A stretch of 64,000 nucleotides of DNA, taken from an uncultured Roseobacter sp. (GTDB taxonomy: Bacteria > Pseudomonadota > Alphaproteobacteria > Rhodobacterales > Rhodobacteraceae). Shown here piece by piece: positions 8,910 to 17,561 of the stretch. The translations under genes and the position numbers were made by a program. Under the pieces are notes generated by a model. The model worked only from the letters and a program-made list of their open reading frames with translations. It did not search any database and was not told the origin of the DNA. The stretch covers positions 620,001 through 684,000 of the forward strand of contig NZ_CANKYM010000002.1 in NCBI RefSeq assembly GCF_947488185.1. Direction: 5' to 3'. How positions within the stretch are numbered: position 1 is the first letter of the stretch; every line of letters begins with the position of its first letter.

Positions 8910-8923
8910 TGTTGGCGCTACCA
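8910..8923. promoter_or_regulatory. Candidate LacI-type operator in a divergent promoter
   Basis: TGTTGGCGCTACCA reads as an imperfect dyad centred on GC, with 5 of 7 base pairs symmetric. It resembles the even, GC-centred palindromes used by LacI-family sugar regulators. It sits between the divergent AKR and BtpA genes where a shared operator would be expected. No LacI-type gene is in the window, and I did not find a second copy. Confidence 0.3.
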
Positions 8924-8990
8924 TAAACCAGTTTCCCTTTGCGTGAACAGGTCACAAAACCTAAGCTCGGACACAAAGGGGAGAGGGTGC

Positions 8991-9791
8991 ATGACCAAAC
9001 GGTTCCGGACGGTTTTCAAAACAGAAAAACCGGTGATCGCCATGGTGCATCTGGGCGCACTGCCGGGGTCACCCTTGTATGATCCGGAGGTTGATCTGGT
9101 GGCCTCGGCTCGCGCTGATCTGCATGCTCTGCAAGCGGCGGGTTTCGACGCGGTGATGTTCGGGAATGAGAACGACAGGCCGTATGAATTCACCGTGGAT
9201 CCTGCCTCATCCGCGATGATGGCCTATGTGATTGGCCAGTTGCGCGACGAGATCACTGTGCCCTTCGGTGTGAACATGCTCTGGGACCCAATGGCGAGCG
9301 TGGCTGTCGGGGCCGCTACGGGTGCGGGCTTCGTGCGCGAGATTTTCACGGGCACCTATGCCTCCGATATGGGGCTCTGGTCGCCGGACGCGGGTACGGC
9401 GATGCGCTACCGCGACAGGCTCGGGCGAGCGGATATGGCGATGCTCTTCAACGTCTCGGCAGAGTTCGCCCATTCGCTGGATGCGCGGCCCTTGCCCGAC
9501 CGGGCGCGCTCGGCGGTGTTTTCCTCGATTCCGGACGCGGTGCTGGTCTCGGGCCAGATTACCGGCGAAGCGGCGGCGATGAGTGATCTCGAAGCGGTGA
9601 AATCGGTGCTGCCTGACACGCCCGTGATGGCCAACACCGGCGTGAAGCACAATACGGTGGCGGATGTTTTGCGCGTGGCCGATGGCTGTATCGTCGGCTC
9701 CTCACTGAAGGTGGACGGCGACACCTGGAACCCGGTCGATCCCACACGGGCTGCGGATTTCATGGCGCGTGTCCGGGCCGCGCGCGGATGA
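8991..9791 (+). CDS. BtpA/SgcQ family TIM-barrel protein
   Basis: A 266-residue member of the BtpA family (PF03437). Characteristic stretches are AMVHLGALPGSPLY near residue 20, FDAVMFGNENDRPY near 55, VPFGVNMLWDP near 90, then the C-terminal ADGCIVGSSLKVDGDTWNPV. The family name comes from a cyanobacterial photosystem I biogenesis factor, but most bacterial members, such as E. coli SgcQ, lie in sugar operons with unknown biochemical function. The ATG at 8991 follows GGGGAGAGG; the open frame extends upstream across the promoter gap and was not used. It overlaps the M42 peptidase by ATGA, reproducing the sgcQ-sgcX association. A role in sugar metabolism rather than photosynthesis is the better inference. 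Confidence 0.85.
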   Translation: MTKRFRTVFKTEKPVIAMVHLGALPGSPLYDPEVDLVASARADLHALQAAGFDAVMFGNENDRPYEFTVDPASSAMMAYVIGQLRDEITVPFGVNMLWDPMASVAVGAATGAGFVREIFTGTYASDMGLWSPDAGTAMRYRDRLGRADMAMLFNVSAEFAHSLDARPLPDRARSAVFSSIPDAVLVSGQITGEAAAMSDLEAVKSVLPDTPVMANTGVKHNTVADVLRVADGCIVGSSLKVDGDTWNPVDPTRAADFMARVRAARG

Positions 9792-10882
9792 CCGGGCGGA
9801 TAAAAGACGACCTGATGCAGCTGATGCAGGTGCCCGGGCTCTCGGGGCACGAGGATCGCGTCCGACGGGCGATCACCGCCCGTCTTGACGCGATGGGGCA
9901 CTCCGCACAGACCGATGTGCTCGGTAACCTCTGGGTTACCATTCCGGGTCAGGGCCCCTCGGTCATGCTCTTCACCCATATGGACCAGCTGGGCTTCATC
10001 ATCCGTAAGATCGAAGACGACGGGCTGCTGCGGTTGGAACGTCTCGGCGGCGTGCCAGAGCGGGCGCTCGCCGCCCAGGAAGTGCTGATCTGCGTGGGAG
10101 AGGGCCGCGATATCCCCGGCGTAATCGCCAACAAGAGCCATCATGCCACGGCACCGGAGGAGAAATACAAGGTTGTGCCTTACGCCGATCTTTTCGTGGA
10201 CGCGGGCTTTGCCAGCAAAGCGACAGCAGAGGCGGCAGGCCTCCGCATCGGCACGCCCGTGGTCTATGCGCCCCGTGCCGTGGAGATGGGCGAGACCCGC
10301 ATCATGGGCACCAGCGTCGATGACCGCGCCGGCTGTGCCGTGCTGATCGACGTGGCGGCGCACCTCGCCGCGCGCGACAGTGGCCCGCCAGTACATCTCT
10401 GTTTCATCGTACAGGAAGAGTTCAACTTGCGGGGCGCGCAGCCCCTCGCGCAGCGGCTGCAGCCGGACATCGCGCTCCAGATCGACCTGATGCTCGCCAG
10501 CGACACGCCGGACATGGCCATGCGTGGCGAGATGGCTTTGGGGCAGGGGCCGGGCATGAGCCTCTACAGTTTCCACGGGCGCGGCACGCTCAACGGCGTG
10601 ATCCCGCATCCTGCACTTGTGCGCCTCGTCGAAGACAGCGCCGCCGCCGCTGATCTGCCATTGCAGCGCTCGGCACAGACGGGCGTGCTGACGGACCTCA
10701 GCTATGTGCAGCTGGTGGGCGCAGGCGTGGCTTGCCTCGATTTGGGCTTTCCCATGCGCTATTCACACTCTGCCCGAGAGGTTTGTGATCTGACCGATCT
10801 CGGGCAGCTCTCGCGGCTTCTGCAGGAGATGCTCACGCGCATCACCCCGGATTTCTCCCTCAACCGCGACGAGGCCCCCTGA
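9788..10882 (+). CDS. M42-family metallopeptidase-like protein (FrvX/SgcX type)
   Basis: A 364-residue M42 family protein (glutamyl aminopeptidase/endoglucanase-type fold, di-metal). Metal ligands and catalytic residues are visible in order: His-Asp in MLFTHMDQLGF, Asp in TSVDDRAGC, the Glu-Glu pair in IVQEEFNLRGA, Asp in ALQIDLML and His in MRYSHSAREV. In E. coli the relatives FrvX and SgcX lie in sugar operons and are of uncertain substrate. Here it is coupled by ATGA to BtpA upstream and overlaps the FGGY kinase by 1 nt downstream. That context argues for an amide- or glycoside-containing metabolite rather than general peptide turnover, which is inference. Confidence 0.85.
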   Translation: MTGRIKDDLMQLMQVPGLSGHEDRVRRAITARLDAMGHSAQTDVLGNLWVTIPGQGPSVMLFTHMDQLGFIIRKIEDDGLLRLERLGGVPERALAAQEVLICVGEGRDIPGVIANKSHHATAPEEKYKVVPYADLFVDAGFASKATAEAAGLRIGTPVVYAPRAVEMGETRIMGTSVDDRAGCAVLIDVAAHLAARDSGPPVHLCFIVQEEFNLRGAQPLAQRLQPDIALQIDLMLASDTPDMAMRGEMALGQGPGMSLYSFHGRGTLNGVIPHPALVRLVEDSAAAADLPLQRSAQTGVLTDLSYVQLVGAGVACLDLGFPMRYSHSAREVCDLTDLGQLSRLLQEMLTRITPDFSLNRDEAP

Positions 10883-12369
10883 TGGCATACACACTGGGCA
10901 TCGATATCGGGACCTATGAAACCAAGGGCGTTCTGGTTGATTTTGAAGGTCGCGTCGTTGCGCAAGCAGCGCGGGGCCACCAGATGCTGGTGCCGCAACC
11001 GGGTTGGGCCGAGCATCGCCCCGAAGAGGATTGGTGGGGTGATTTCGTTTATGTCTGCCAGACCCTGCTGCGTGACAGCGGCGTGGATTCGCGTGATATC
11101 AAGGCCGTCGCCTGCAGCGCCATCGGCCCTTGCATGTTGCCGGTGGATGCGCAGGGCGCCCCGCTGATGAACGGCGTGCTCTACGGCGTCGATGGTCGCG
11201 CGGAAGCCGAGGTGCGGGAGCTCACCGACCGCATTGGCGAGGACGTATTGATCGACCGTTGTGGCAACGCGCTCACGTCGCAATCGGTCGGACCCAAAAT
11301 CCTCTGGCTCAAACGCCACCGTCCAGAGCTCTACGCCCAGACCGCACACGTGCTGACCTCCACCAGCTTTCTCGTACAACGGCTGACCAGTGAGGTCGTG
11401 ATCGACCACTACACCGCCGCCAATTTCGCGCCGCTATATGATGTCGAGCGTCTCGATTGGATCGATGATCTGGCTGATGATATCCTACCTTTGCAGAAGT
11501 TGCCGCGGCTGATGTGGTCGGGCGAGATCGCCGGGGAAATCACCCAGGCCGCCGCCGCGGCAACCGGGCTGGCACCCGGGACGCCGGTGACCGCCGGGAC
11601 CATTGATGCCGCCGCCGAGGCCTTCTCGGTCGGAGTTGATCAACCGGGCGACATGATGATGATGTATGGATCAACCATCTTCATCATCCTGCGCGCCGCT
11701 GAGCGTGTGGCCGACCCGCGCATCTGGTATGCGCCCTGGCTCTTTAAGGGCGAGCACGCCTCCATGGCCGGCCTTGCCACCTCCGGCACGCTCACCCATT
11801 GGTTCCGCGACCAGATCGCCCGCGATCTTGATCCGGTTAAAGCCTTCCCCACACTCGCCAAAGAAGCAGCGGCCTCTCCGCCGGGCGCGAACGGGCTGCT
11901 CATGCTGCCCTATTTCTCGGGCGAGCGCACACCAATCCATGACGTCCACGCCAAGGGCGCGCTCTTTGGGTTGAACCTGACACATACACGCGGCGACATG
12001 TACCGTGCGCTGATCGAAGGCATCGCCTACGGCACGCGGCATGTCACCGAGACCTTCGCTGAGATTGGTCAATCGCCCCAGCGGTTGCTGGCCGTGGGTG
12101 GGGGCACACAAAACCGCCTCTGGTTGCAAGCGACCTCGGACATCACTGGGATCGATCAGGTGGTTTGCGAAAAAGCAACCGGTGCCAGCTATGGGGACGC
12201 GTTCCTGGCGGCCCTTGCCATAGGGGCTGTCGACCGGTCTGATATTCTAACCTGGAACCCCGCGACCGAAACCGTCTCCGCTCAATCGCACGATGTCTAC
12301 CGGGAGAGTTATACGTTGTTTCGCAGGCTCTATGAGCAAACAAAAGATATCGCGGCTGAGATTTCCTAA
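10882..12369 (+). CDS. FGGY-family carbohydrate kinase
   Basis: A 495-residue sugar kinase of the xylulokinase/glycerol kinase fold. The N-terminal phosphate loop YTLGIDIGTYETKGVLVD and the second domain with GTIDAAAEAFSVG, MLPYFSGERTPIHD and LAVGGGTQNRLWLQATSDI (the FGGY C-terminal signature region) are all present, so it appears intact. It is the third gene of the BtpA-M42-FGGY operon with a 1-nt overlap (TGATG). The ligand cannot be fixed from sequence; xylulose-, ribulose- or fuculose-type ketoses are all possible. It converges with the ABC permease gene 36 bp away and no clear terminator separates them. Confidence 0.88.
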   Translation: MAYTLGIDIGTYETKGVLVDFEGRVVAQAARGHQMLVPQPGWAEHRPEEDWWGDFVYVCQTLLRDSGVDSRDIKAVACSAIGPCMLPVDAQGAPLMNGVLYGVDGRAEAEVRELTDRIGEDVLIDRCGNALTSQSVGPKILWLKRHRPELYAQTAHVLTSTSFLVQRLTSEVVIDHYTAANFAPLYDVERLDWIDDLADDILPLQKLPRLMWSGEIAGEITQAAAAATGLAPGTPVTAGTIDAAAEAFSVGVDQPGDMMMMYGSTIFIILRAAERVADPRIWYAPWLFKGEHASMAGLATSGTLTHWFRDQIARDLDPVKAFPTLAKEAAASPPGANGLLMLPYFSGERTPIHDVHAKGALFGLNLTHTRGDMYRALIEGIAYGTRHVTETFAEIGQSPQRLLAVGGGTQNRLWLQATSDITGIDQVVCEKATGASYGDAFLAALAIGAVDRSDILTWNPATETVSAQSHDVYRESYTLFRRLYEQTKDIAAEIS

Positions 12370-12405
12370 GGCGGGTCCGGCGCATCCCGTTCTCACATGG
12401 CACCT

Positions 12406-13320
12406 CTATTTGACGGCACCCGCTGCCATGCCTTTGATGATGTACTTCTCAAGAAAGATCGCAACAATCACCAGCGGCAGGATCGCAGCAGACGACAGGG
12501 CTGCCATGGACCACCAGTTGATGCCCTGCGATCCGGTCTGGCTTGCGACCATCACCGGCAGCGTTTTGGCGTCTGTAGAGGTCAAGAGGGCTGCGAAGAA
12601 GTATTCGTTCCAGCAGAGAACGAGGCTGAGAATGAAGGCCGCCACCATGCCTGGCAGGGCGATGGGTAGTACAATCTGAAGGAATGCGCCCCAGATGCCG
12701 AGACCGTCCACAAGGGCAGCCTCTTCCAACTCCACCGGTATACCCTGGAACTGATCCCGCATGATCCAGATGACGATGGGCAGCACCATCAGCGTGTAGA
12801 GCAGGATGAGCCCGATCCGACTGTCGAGCAGATCGAGTGACTTATAGAGCACGAGGAAAGGCAGCGCCAACACGACAGGAGGCAGGATCATCTGGCTGAG
12901 AAAGAAAAACGAGATGTCGGAGTTCCTCATGAACCCAAAACGGTAGTTGAAGCGCGACAGGCCATAGGCGGCGAGCGATCCCAGCATGACCGCCAGCGTC
13001 GAGGCGGAGATGGCAACCACGGTGGAGTTCCAGAAGCGTTTCAGGAACTCCTCGCGCACGGTCGAGACCTCGCCGATGAGGCGGGGCGACAGGCCCAGGC
13101 TCTCCCAGCCCTTCCATTTCGGGGTGTAATCGACGAAGGGAATCATGTTCCCGCGCATCACGTCCGGAGCCAGTTTGAACGAGGTAGTCAGCGTCCAATA
13201 GATCGGAAAGAGGCAGATCAAAGCCCAGAGGATCAGCGCGCCGTAGATTGCCACGCGGCTCGACCACCACTTGACTTGTATCTTGCGCCCCACCGCGTCG
13301 TCTTTGAAAATCGCGTTCAT
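12406..13320 (-). CDS. Carbohydrate ABC transporter permease (MalG-type, CUT1)
   Basis: A 304-residue inner-membrane permease with about six membrane segments and the EAA loop EEAALVDGLGIWGAFLQIVLP (about residues 196-216) that docks to the ATPase. The N-terminal arrangement with a long periplasmic loop after the first segment is typical of MalG-type CUT1 subunits. It overlaps the upstream permease by ATGA and is the distal gene of the pair. It should form the membrane channel with the 13317-14420 product and work with the binding protein at 15687 and the ATPase at 17562. The substrate is probably a mono- or oligosaccharide, or a polyol, that is processed by the surrounding enzymes. Confidence 0.88.
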   Translation of the reverse strand: MNAIFKDDAVGRKIQVKWWSSRVAIYGALILWALICLFPIYWTLTTSFKLAPDVMRGNMIPFVDYTPKWKGWESLGLSPRLIGEVSTVREEFLKRFWNSTVVAISASTLAVMLGSLAAYGLSRFNYRFGFMRNSDISFFFLSQMILPPVVLALPFLVLYKSLDLLDSRIGLILLYTLMVLPIVIWIMRDQFQGIPVELEEAALVDGLGIWGAFLQIVLPIALPGMVAAFILSLVLCWNEYFFAALLTSTDAKTLPVMVASQTGSQGINWWSMAALSSAAILPLVIVAIFLEKYIIKGMAAGAVK

Positions 13321-14420
13321 GCCGGGCGCTCCATCCAGCGGCTCACCAGTTTGAGCAGGGCGGTGATGAAAATGATAATCAGCACCAGATAGACCATGGC
13401 CAGCAGCGTGCCATAGCCCACGTTCGACCGGTCCCGGTATTCGCGGAAGATGAAACTGGTCACGCTATCGGTGGCCCCTCCCGGTCCGCCGGAGGTCACG
13501 TTGATGATGATGTCTGCGAGCTTCAGTTTAAAGATGATGCGGATAACGATGGCGGTTACCGATACGGGCAGCATCAGCGGGAAGATCACCTCCTTGAAGC
13601 TTTGCCAGCCGCTGGCGCCATCGACCTTGCTGGCTTCGATCACCTCGCGGGGCAGGGCCTGCAGGCCCGCCAGCAACATGATCATCATGAAGGGGATAAA
13701 GGTCCAGGCGTCCATCGCCATGATCATGAAGCGCGCCATCTCCGGGGTTCCAAAGAAGCTGGGCTCGAACCCCATTTCCCGCACGAGGCGCGACACCGGA
13801 CCAAAGCGCACTTCCAGCATCGACTTGCCGACCATCCAGCTGACGGCCACCGGGCTCAGCATCAGCGGCAGCAGGAAAACAACGCGAAAGAACTTGCGCG
13901 CCCGGATCTGTGCGTTCAGCAGCAGCGCAAGGCCAAAGGCGATCACGTATTCCACGCTGACCGCAGCCACGTAATACGCCATATTCTTCAGCGCGTTCCA
14001 GTAGAACGCGTCCCTCCACATCTGGCGCATATTGTCCCAACCGTTGGGCTGCGCGCCATCAAGCGAGGCGAGGTTCCAGTCGGTAAACGAAATGTAGAGC
14101 GCAAAGAGCAGCGGGAAGACCACAAGACTGATCACGAAAAGGGCTGCGGGCAGGACGAAAAGTGTCCGCTTGCCTTTTTCCCCGTTCACGATCACCTGCG
14201 CGGCACAGAGGGCCGTAGCCCACAGCAGATAGGCAAGAAGAACAGGGCGCCAGTTTTCAAAGCCGGCCTCCGTCCAACCGGATTCATGTGCAAACTGGAT
14301 GGAAACCAGCCCCAGAAAAAACGATGCCGTGACCCAAACCATGGCACGGCCAGTCAACTTGCGGCTTTCGGGAATGTCATCTGCCGTGACGGTGTGGAGC
14401 AGGTCGCCTTCGGTGTTCAT
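13317..14420 (-). CDS. Carbohydrate ABC transporter permease (MalF-type, CUT1) with extended N-terminus
   Basis: A 367-residue permease. The conserved C-terminal core has the EAA loop EASKVDGASGWQSFKEVIFP (about 261-280) and ends in a typical hydrophobic helix. The N-terminus is longer than in usual 290-310 residue MalF-like subunits: two additional hydrophobic stretches (about 30-45 and 60-78) precede the normal first helix at about 87, so this subunit probably has eight segments. It is coupled by ATGA to the MalG-type gene. Upstream lies the terminator of the VPLPA-CTERM gene, so the permease pair must have its own promoter or depend on readthrough, an unusual split from the binding-protein gene. 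Confidence 0.87.
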   Translation of the reverse strand: MNTEGDLLHTVTADDIPESRKLTGRAMVWVTASFFLGLVSIQFAHESGWTEAGFENWRPVLLAYLLWATALCAAQVIVNGEKGKRTLFVLPAALFVISLVVFPLLFALYISFTDWNLASLDGAQPNGWDNMRQMWRDAFYWNALKNMAYYVAAVSVEYVIAFGLALLLNAQIRARKFFRVVFLLPLMLSPVAVSWMVGKSMLEVRFGPVSRLVREMGFEPSFFGTPEMARFMIMAMDAWTFIPFMMIMLLAGLQALPREVIEASKVDGASGWQSFKEVIFPLMLPVSVTAIVIRIIFKLKLADIIINVTSGGPGGATDSVTSFIFREYRDRSNVGYGTLLAMVYLVLIIIFITALLKLVSRWMERPA

Positions 14421-14512
14421 GTCGGGAGACTAGCGGCGTCCGCCCAGCGTGTTAAGCACCAAAGACTTTGAGAAGAAAGATTTTTGAGCGCGCATTTAGA
14501 CATTCGCGAGGC

Positions 14513-14543
14513 CAAAAGAAAAGGCGACCCGAAGGCCGCCTTT
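14513..14543 (-). terminator. Rho-independent terminator of the VPLPA-CTERM gene
   Basis: On the minus strand a stem AAGGCG/CGCCTT (14537-14542 with 14521-14526, loop of about 10 nt) is followed by TTCTTTT. It lies about 30 bases past the stop of the 14570-15295 gene and before the permease genes. Confidence 0.7.
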
Positions 14544-14569
14544 GTCAATCTGTTTGTCTTTTGCAGTGT

Positions 14570-15295
14570 TCAGGAAGCTTTGCGCTTGCGGCGCATGGCA
14601 CCCAAACCGCCAACTGCAGCGATCAGCATCCAGCCCGCTGCTGGCAGCGGAACCTGGGAAACTTCGGCATAAATAGCCAGCTTGGACCAGTTGTTTTCTT
14701 TGTTGGTCCAGTTGAACTTCAACCCGCTGCCGTATTCAGATTCCGACCACGTTTCGCCACTGGTGTTGCCAACGAGAGCAAAGGAGAACCCGTCGATCCG
14801 CAGGCTGCCTGACAGCAGATACGGAATGTCCAAACCATAGTCATCCCAGCGGTAGGTCAGAATACGGTCGCCTGTCGGGTTCGGTGTGTTGTCAATGAAA
14901 TTCCAGAGGAATTCATTGAAACTCGCGACCGTCGGGCTGTCGATGTTCAACGCCAAATTGAGACCGGCGTAGAAATCGGTGGTTTTGCTCGATGGGTTGG
15001 GTTCGTTCTTCCACTTGATCTGGCCGATCTGAACTTTCTCATGACCGGTGATCTGTTCGCTGAACTCATAGTTCTGCACGAAGAGACGGCTATGCTCGTC
15101 GGAGCCGCCATAGTCCGGGCAGCTGCCACTTTCGCCCCAAGCGACGCCATTGCCGCCTGCGGTGCTGTAGGTACAGCTGTAACTCACACCTGGATCATTG
15201 AATGTTCCGGATGTGGAACCGGAGAAAAGTGTCGCCGCGCTGCCGCCGGTGGCAAGCCCCGCAATGACACATGATATTGCTAAAGTCTTTTTCAC
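14570..15295 (-). CDS. VPLPA-CTERM surface/exported protein, choice-of-anchor K-like
   Basis: A 241-residue exported protein. It has an N-terminal signal peptide (MKKTLAISCVIAGLATGGSA), a beta-rich body and a C-terminal sorting signal: VPLPAAGWMLIAAVGG followed by a hydrophobic helix and MRRKRKAS. This is the VPLPA-CTERM signal of Rhodobacterales, recognised by an exosortase-type system. The body, with GVAWGESG and KVQIGQIKWKNEP, resembles the choice-of-anchor K domain of other surface proteins; that match is from memory and tentative. Two cysteines (in YSCTYS and GSCPDYG) could form a disulfide. The gene has its own promoter and terminator inside a sugar ABC transporter locus. It may bind a polymer at the surface, but its role is unknown. 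Confidence 0.82.
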   Translation of the reverse strand: MKKTLAISCVIAGLATGGSAATLFSGSTSGTFNDPGVSYSCTYSTAGGNGVAWGESGSCPDYGGSDEHSRLFVQNYEFSEQITGHEKVQIGQIKWKNEPNPSSKTTDFYAGLNLALNIDSPTVASFNEFLWNFIDNTPNPTGDRILTYRWDDYGLDIPYLLSGSLRIDGFSFALVGNTSGETWSESEYGSGLKFNWTNKENNWSKLAIYAEVSQVPLPAAGWMLIAAVGGLGAMRRKRKAS

Positions 15296-15346
15296 TTCAA
15301 TTTACCCCTTTTACAATGCACGGGAACAAATTCCTGTTGCTCGGCA

Positions 15347-15375
15347 AAAATACGATTCGTTCCGATTTGAGTCAA
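15347..15375 (-). promoter_or_regulatory. Sigma70-type promoter of the VPLPA-CTERM gene
   Basis: On the minus strand TTGACT (15370-15375), exactly 17 nt, then TATTTT (15347-15352). The predicted start of transcription would be about 40-45 nt upstream of the ATG at 15295, and an AAGGGG ribosome site precedes the ATG. Confidence 0.6.
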
Positions 15376-15633
15376 CGTTGAGACGCTGATATCACCCTGT
15401 TTAGAGGAAAAAACACGTTTAGAATGAGTAAGTTGCCAACTTAAGGTTGAATCCGACGTGTATGCCAAAATCACCAAAAACTTGGTGGATTATCCGGATA
15501 TAGGGAACAATGATTTTTGGCGGGCTTTTGCCGTCAATAGATCAGTGCGGTATTTGTGAACAATTATAGAGGTTTGAGCGGAAATCAGCCGGATTCGGAT
15601 TTCACGCTGGCGCGCGTTCTTTACGCGGGTCAA

Positions 15634-15664
15634 CAAAAAAAGGGCGCTGAAACCTCAGCGCCCT
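15634..15664 (-). terminator. Strong rho-independent terminator of the binding-protein gene
   Basis: A perfect 10-bp stem (AGGGCGCTGA at 15641-15650, TCAGCGCCCT at 15655-15664) with a 4-nt loop, followed on the minus strand by seven T residues (15634-15640). It lies 22 bases beyond the stop codon of the substrate-binding protein. Confidence 0.9.
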
Positions 15665-15686
15665 CGTGATTCTTGTCAATATCAGG

Positions 15687-17345
15687 CTAAAGGCCCAGAG
15701 AGGCCTTGTAGAGGGCAATCTGGCTCTCGCGTCCGATCTGATCGGTGATTTTCTCCCAGGCTGCCGCAATGGCATCCGCCGTTTCCTGTGCCGATCCATA
15801 CTGACCCGCATAGCCCTTGGCCAGCTCATCTTCCGCCACGGAGTAGTATTGGAAGATGCCGGGAATACGCGGCTCGATCGCGGCATTGGGGTGGTTGTAG
15901 CTGTCGGCGTTCGAGCTGAGGTAATCCTCAACAAAGGCGCGGTCATAGCCTGCCTCTTCCCACTCATCGTAGTTGAAGTGAGACTGGCGGTAAGGTTGGA
16001 AGCCGGACGGGTAGGCGGAGGCCCAGAGCGACAGATCCTTGCCGCCCAGGTGGGCTGCTGCCGACCATGCCGCTTTCTTCTTCTTGGCGTCCCCGTCGAC
16101 CGTGGCCATGACGTAGATGCCCCACCCGATGTAGGCGTTGTTCGGCGAGACATTGGGCGTATCGTCCCACGCGCCGCTTGCCGAATTCCAGACTCTTGCC
16201 GAGCCGGGGTTGATGTCGAAACCGACGACGTCGCCCACAACCGAGGTATCCGAGGTGCGTGCCGAAGAACCCACGTCGCCCCACCAGTTCAGCATGCCGC
16301 CCGTGCCTGCCAGGAACTGCTGGAAGGCGGTTGTGCCGGGGTCTGCGTTGATCTGGTCGGCGGGATAGGCATCCGCTGCGATCAGGTCCATCACATCCTG
16401 GATCGCCTGAACAAAGGCAGGGTTGTTGACGCGCGGTTTCATCGTGTCGGGGTCGAACAGCCAGGCGGGATCATCCGGGTGCTTGGCGTAGGGTGCCGCA
16501 CGGTTTTCCAGGAAGTAGAAGCCAAAACCGCCCCACCCCTTCAGCGGATCAAGATAGCCATGCGCATCAAGGCCCGTCAGCGGATCGGTCTTGCCAACGA
16601 GGAATTTCGACTGCGCGTTGACTTCCTCCCAGGTGGTTGGCTGTGCCCAGGGCGTGGTGTTGCCCGCATCGGCCCAGGCCTGTGCCAGTTCTTCGCTTTC
16701 GTAGTAATCCTTACGATACGCAAACGTATGGGTGTCGCCATCGATGGAGACGCGGTAGGTCTTGCCGTCCCAGGTGCCCACGGGCGCCTTGAGGTAATCC
16801 ACATAGTCGTCCATGTCGATCTGGTCCCGGACCCAATCGGGCATCTCCGAGGCCATGCCGCGACCCAGCACGTCACCCTCAAAGGGTGCGCCCATCTCGA
16901 TGATGTCGAAATCTACGGTGCCGGTCGCAATCGACTGCTGAAGTCGCGCGTTATAGTCGGCCTGTGCGAGGTCGATCCAGTTGATCTTGGCGCCAGTGTA
17001 GGCCTCCCAAGGTTTCAGAAAACCGCGGAACAGGAAGTTGTGCAGGTTTTGGTTGTTCAGCCCCATGAAGGTCAGTTCAACCCCCGCCAATTCGCCTTCG
17101 GCAACGTTTTCCTTGGTGGCCCCAAGGCACATCTCGCCCACTTTCTGCCAGTCGCTGTCGGTGGGAGAACCGGCGCCGACACCGGGGATTTTCAGGATTT
17201 CTGCCCGGACATTCCCATGCCCGTCGGCGTAGGCTGCAGCCTTGGGCATCATGGCAACAGCACCCACTGCGGCGGTGCCTTTGAGCACCTGCCTGCGGTT
17301 CATCTTCTGCGCCGCTTTGATGTAGTTATAAAGGTCAACTTTCAT
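15687..17345 (-). CDS. Carbohydrate ABC transporter substrate-binding protein (CUT1), Tat-exported
   Basis: About 552 residues, clearly larger than the usual 400-450 residue CUT1 binding proteins. The N-terminus has a twin-arginine signal (NRRQVLKGTAAVGAVAMMPKA), so it is probably folded before export. The mature part contains typical extracellular solute-binding stretches such as TGAKINWIDLAQADYNARLQ, TVDFDIIEMGAPFEGDVLG and TWEEVNAQSKFLVGKTDPLT. The ATG at 17345 was preferred to 17351 because the GGAGG site at 17352-17356 leaves a 6-nt gap for the former and none for the latter. It has its own terminator and is divergent from the ATPase gene. It works with the permeases at 12406-14420 and the ATPase at 17562. 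Confidence 0.87.
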   Translation of the reverse strand: MKVDLYNYIKAAQKMNRRQVLKGTAAVGAVAMMPKAAAYADGHGNVRAEILKIPGVGAGSPTDSDWQKVGEMCLGATKENVAEGELAGVELTFMGLNNQNLHNFLFRGFLKPWEAYTGAKINWIDLAQADYNARLQQSIATGTVDFDIIEMGAPFEGDVLGRGMASEMPDWVRDQIDMDDYVDYLKAPVGTWDGKTYRVSIDGDTHTFAYRKDYYESEELAQAWADAGNTTPWAQPTTWEEVNAQSKFLVGKTDPLTGLDAHGYLDPLKGWGGFGFYFLENRAAPYAKHPDDPAWLFDPDTMKPRVNNPAFVQAIQDVMDLIAADAYPADQINADPGTTAFQQFLAGTGGMLNWWGDVGSSARTSDTSVVGDVVGFDINPGSARVWNSASGAWDDTPNVSPNNAYIGWGIYVMATVDGDAKKKKAAWSAAAHLGGKDLSLWASAYPSGFQPYRQSHFNYDEWEEAGYDRAFVEDYLSSNADSYNHPNAAIEPRIPGIFQYYSVAEDELAKGYAGQYGSAQETADAIAAAWEKITDQIGRESQIALYKASLGL

Positions 17346-17457
17346 ATCCATCCTCCCGGGACCTGGTGATATTCTCTTGTCCATGGGCAGACGTTTGGAC
17401 GCGCGTTTTTTTTGCGTTTTTGATCAGCAGCGCCAGGTGATCCCCCCACGGGATTTC

Positions 17458-17485
17458 ACTATGGGCGAGATTAACCTTAAGTCAA
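17458..17485 (-). promoter_or_regulatory. Predicted promoter of the binding-protein gene
   Basis: On the minus strand TTGACT (17480-17485), 16 nt, then CATAGT (17458-17463). It lies in the 216-bp gap between the divergent binding-protein and ATPase genes, about 110 nt before the ATG. Confidence 0.4.
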
Positions 17486-17505
17486 CAAAAGCTGTAAACC
17501 GGGCG

Positions 17506-17534
17506 TGGACAAGGCAAATTCCTTTCTCTAGCAT
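17506..17534 (+). promoter_or_regulatory. Predicted promoter of the ATPase-SGNH-fucU-kinase operon
   Basis: TGGACA (17506-17511), exactly 17 nt, TAGCAT (17529-17534), giving a short leader before the ATG at 17562. It lies back to back with the minus-strand promoter, so one regulator could control both. Confidence 0.45.
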
Positions 17535-17561
17535 CAAAATTCGAGGGCGGGGGGACATCGC

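Larger units (their letters stand above)
15296..15686. other. 390-bp intergenic region, AT-richer, no gene
   Basis: No credible coding frame is visible. It holds the minus-strand promoter of the VPLPA-CTERM gene (15347-15375), a small hairpin CACCAA-N4-TTGGTG (15472-15487) of unknown meaning, and the terminator of the binding-protein gene (15634-15664). The stretch 15400-15600 is clearly AT-richer than the flanking genes. Confidence 0.6.

Noticed and set aside
8805-8990. Upstream extension of the BtpA reading frame
   Set aside because: It runs over the AKR 5' end and the promoter gap; the ATG at 8991 has a ribosome site and begins the family similarity.
9788-10882. Calling the M42 protein a general aminopeptidase
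   Set aside because: Context with BtpA and FGGY in a sugar operon is a better guide than the peptidase family name.
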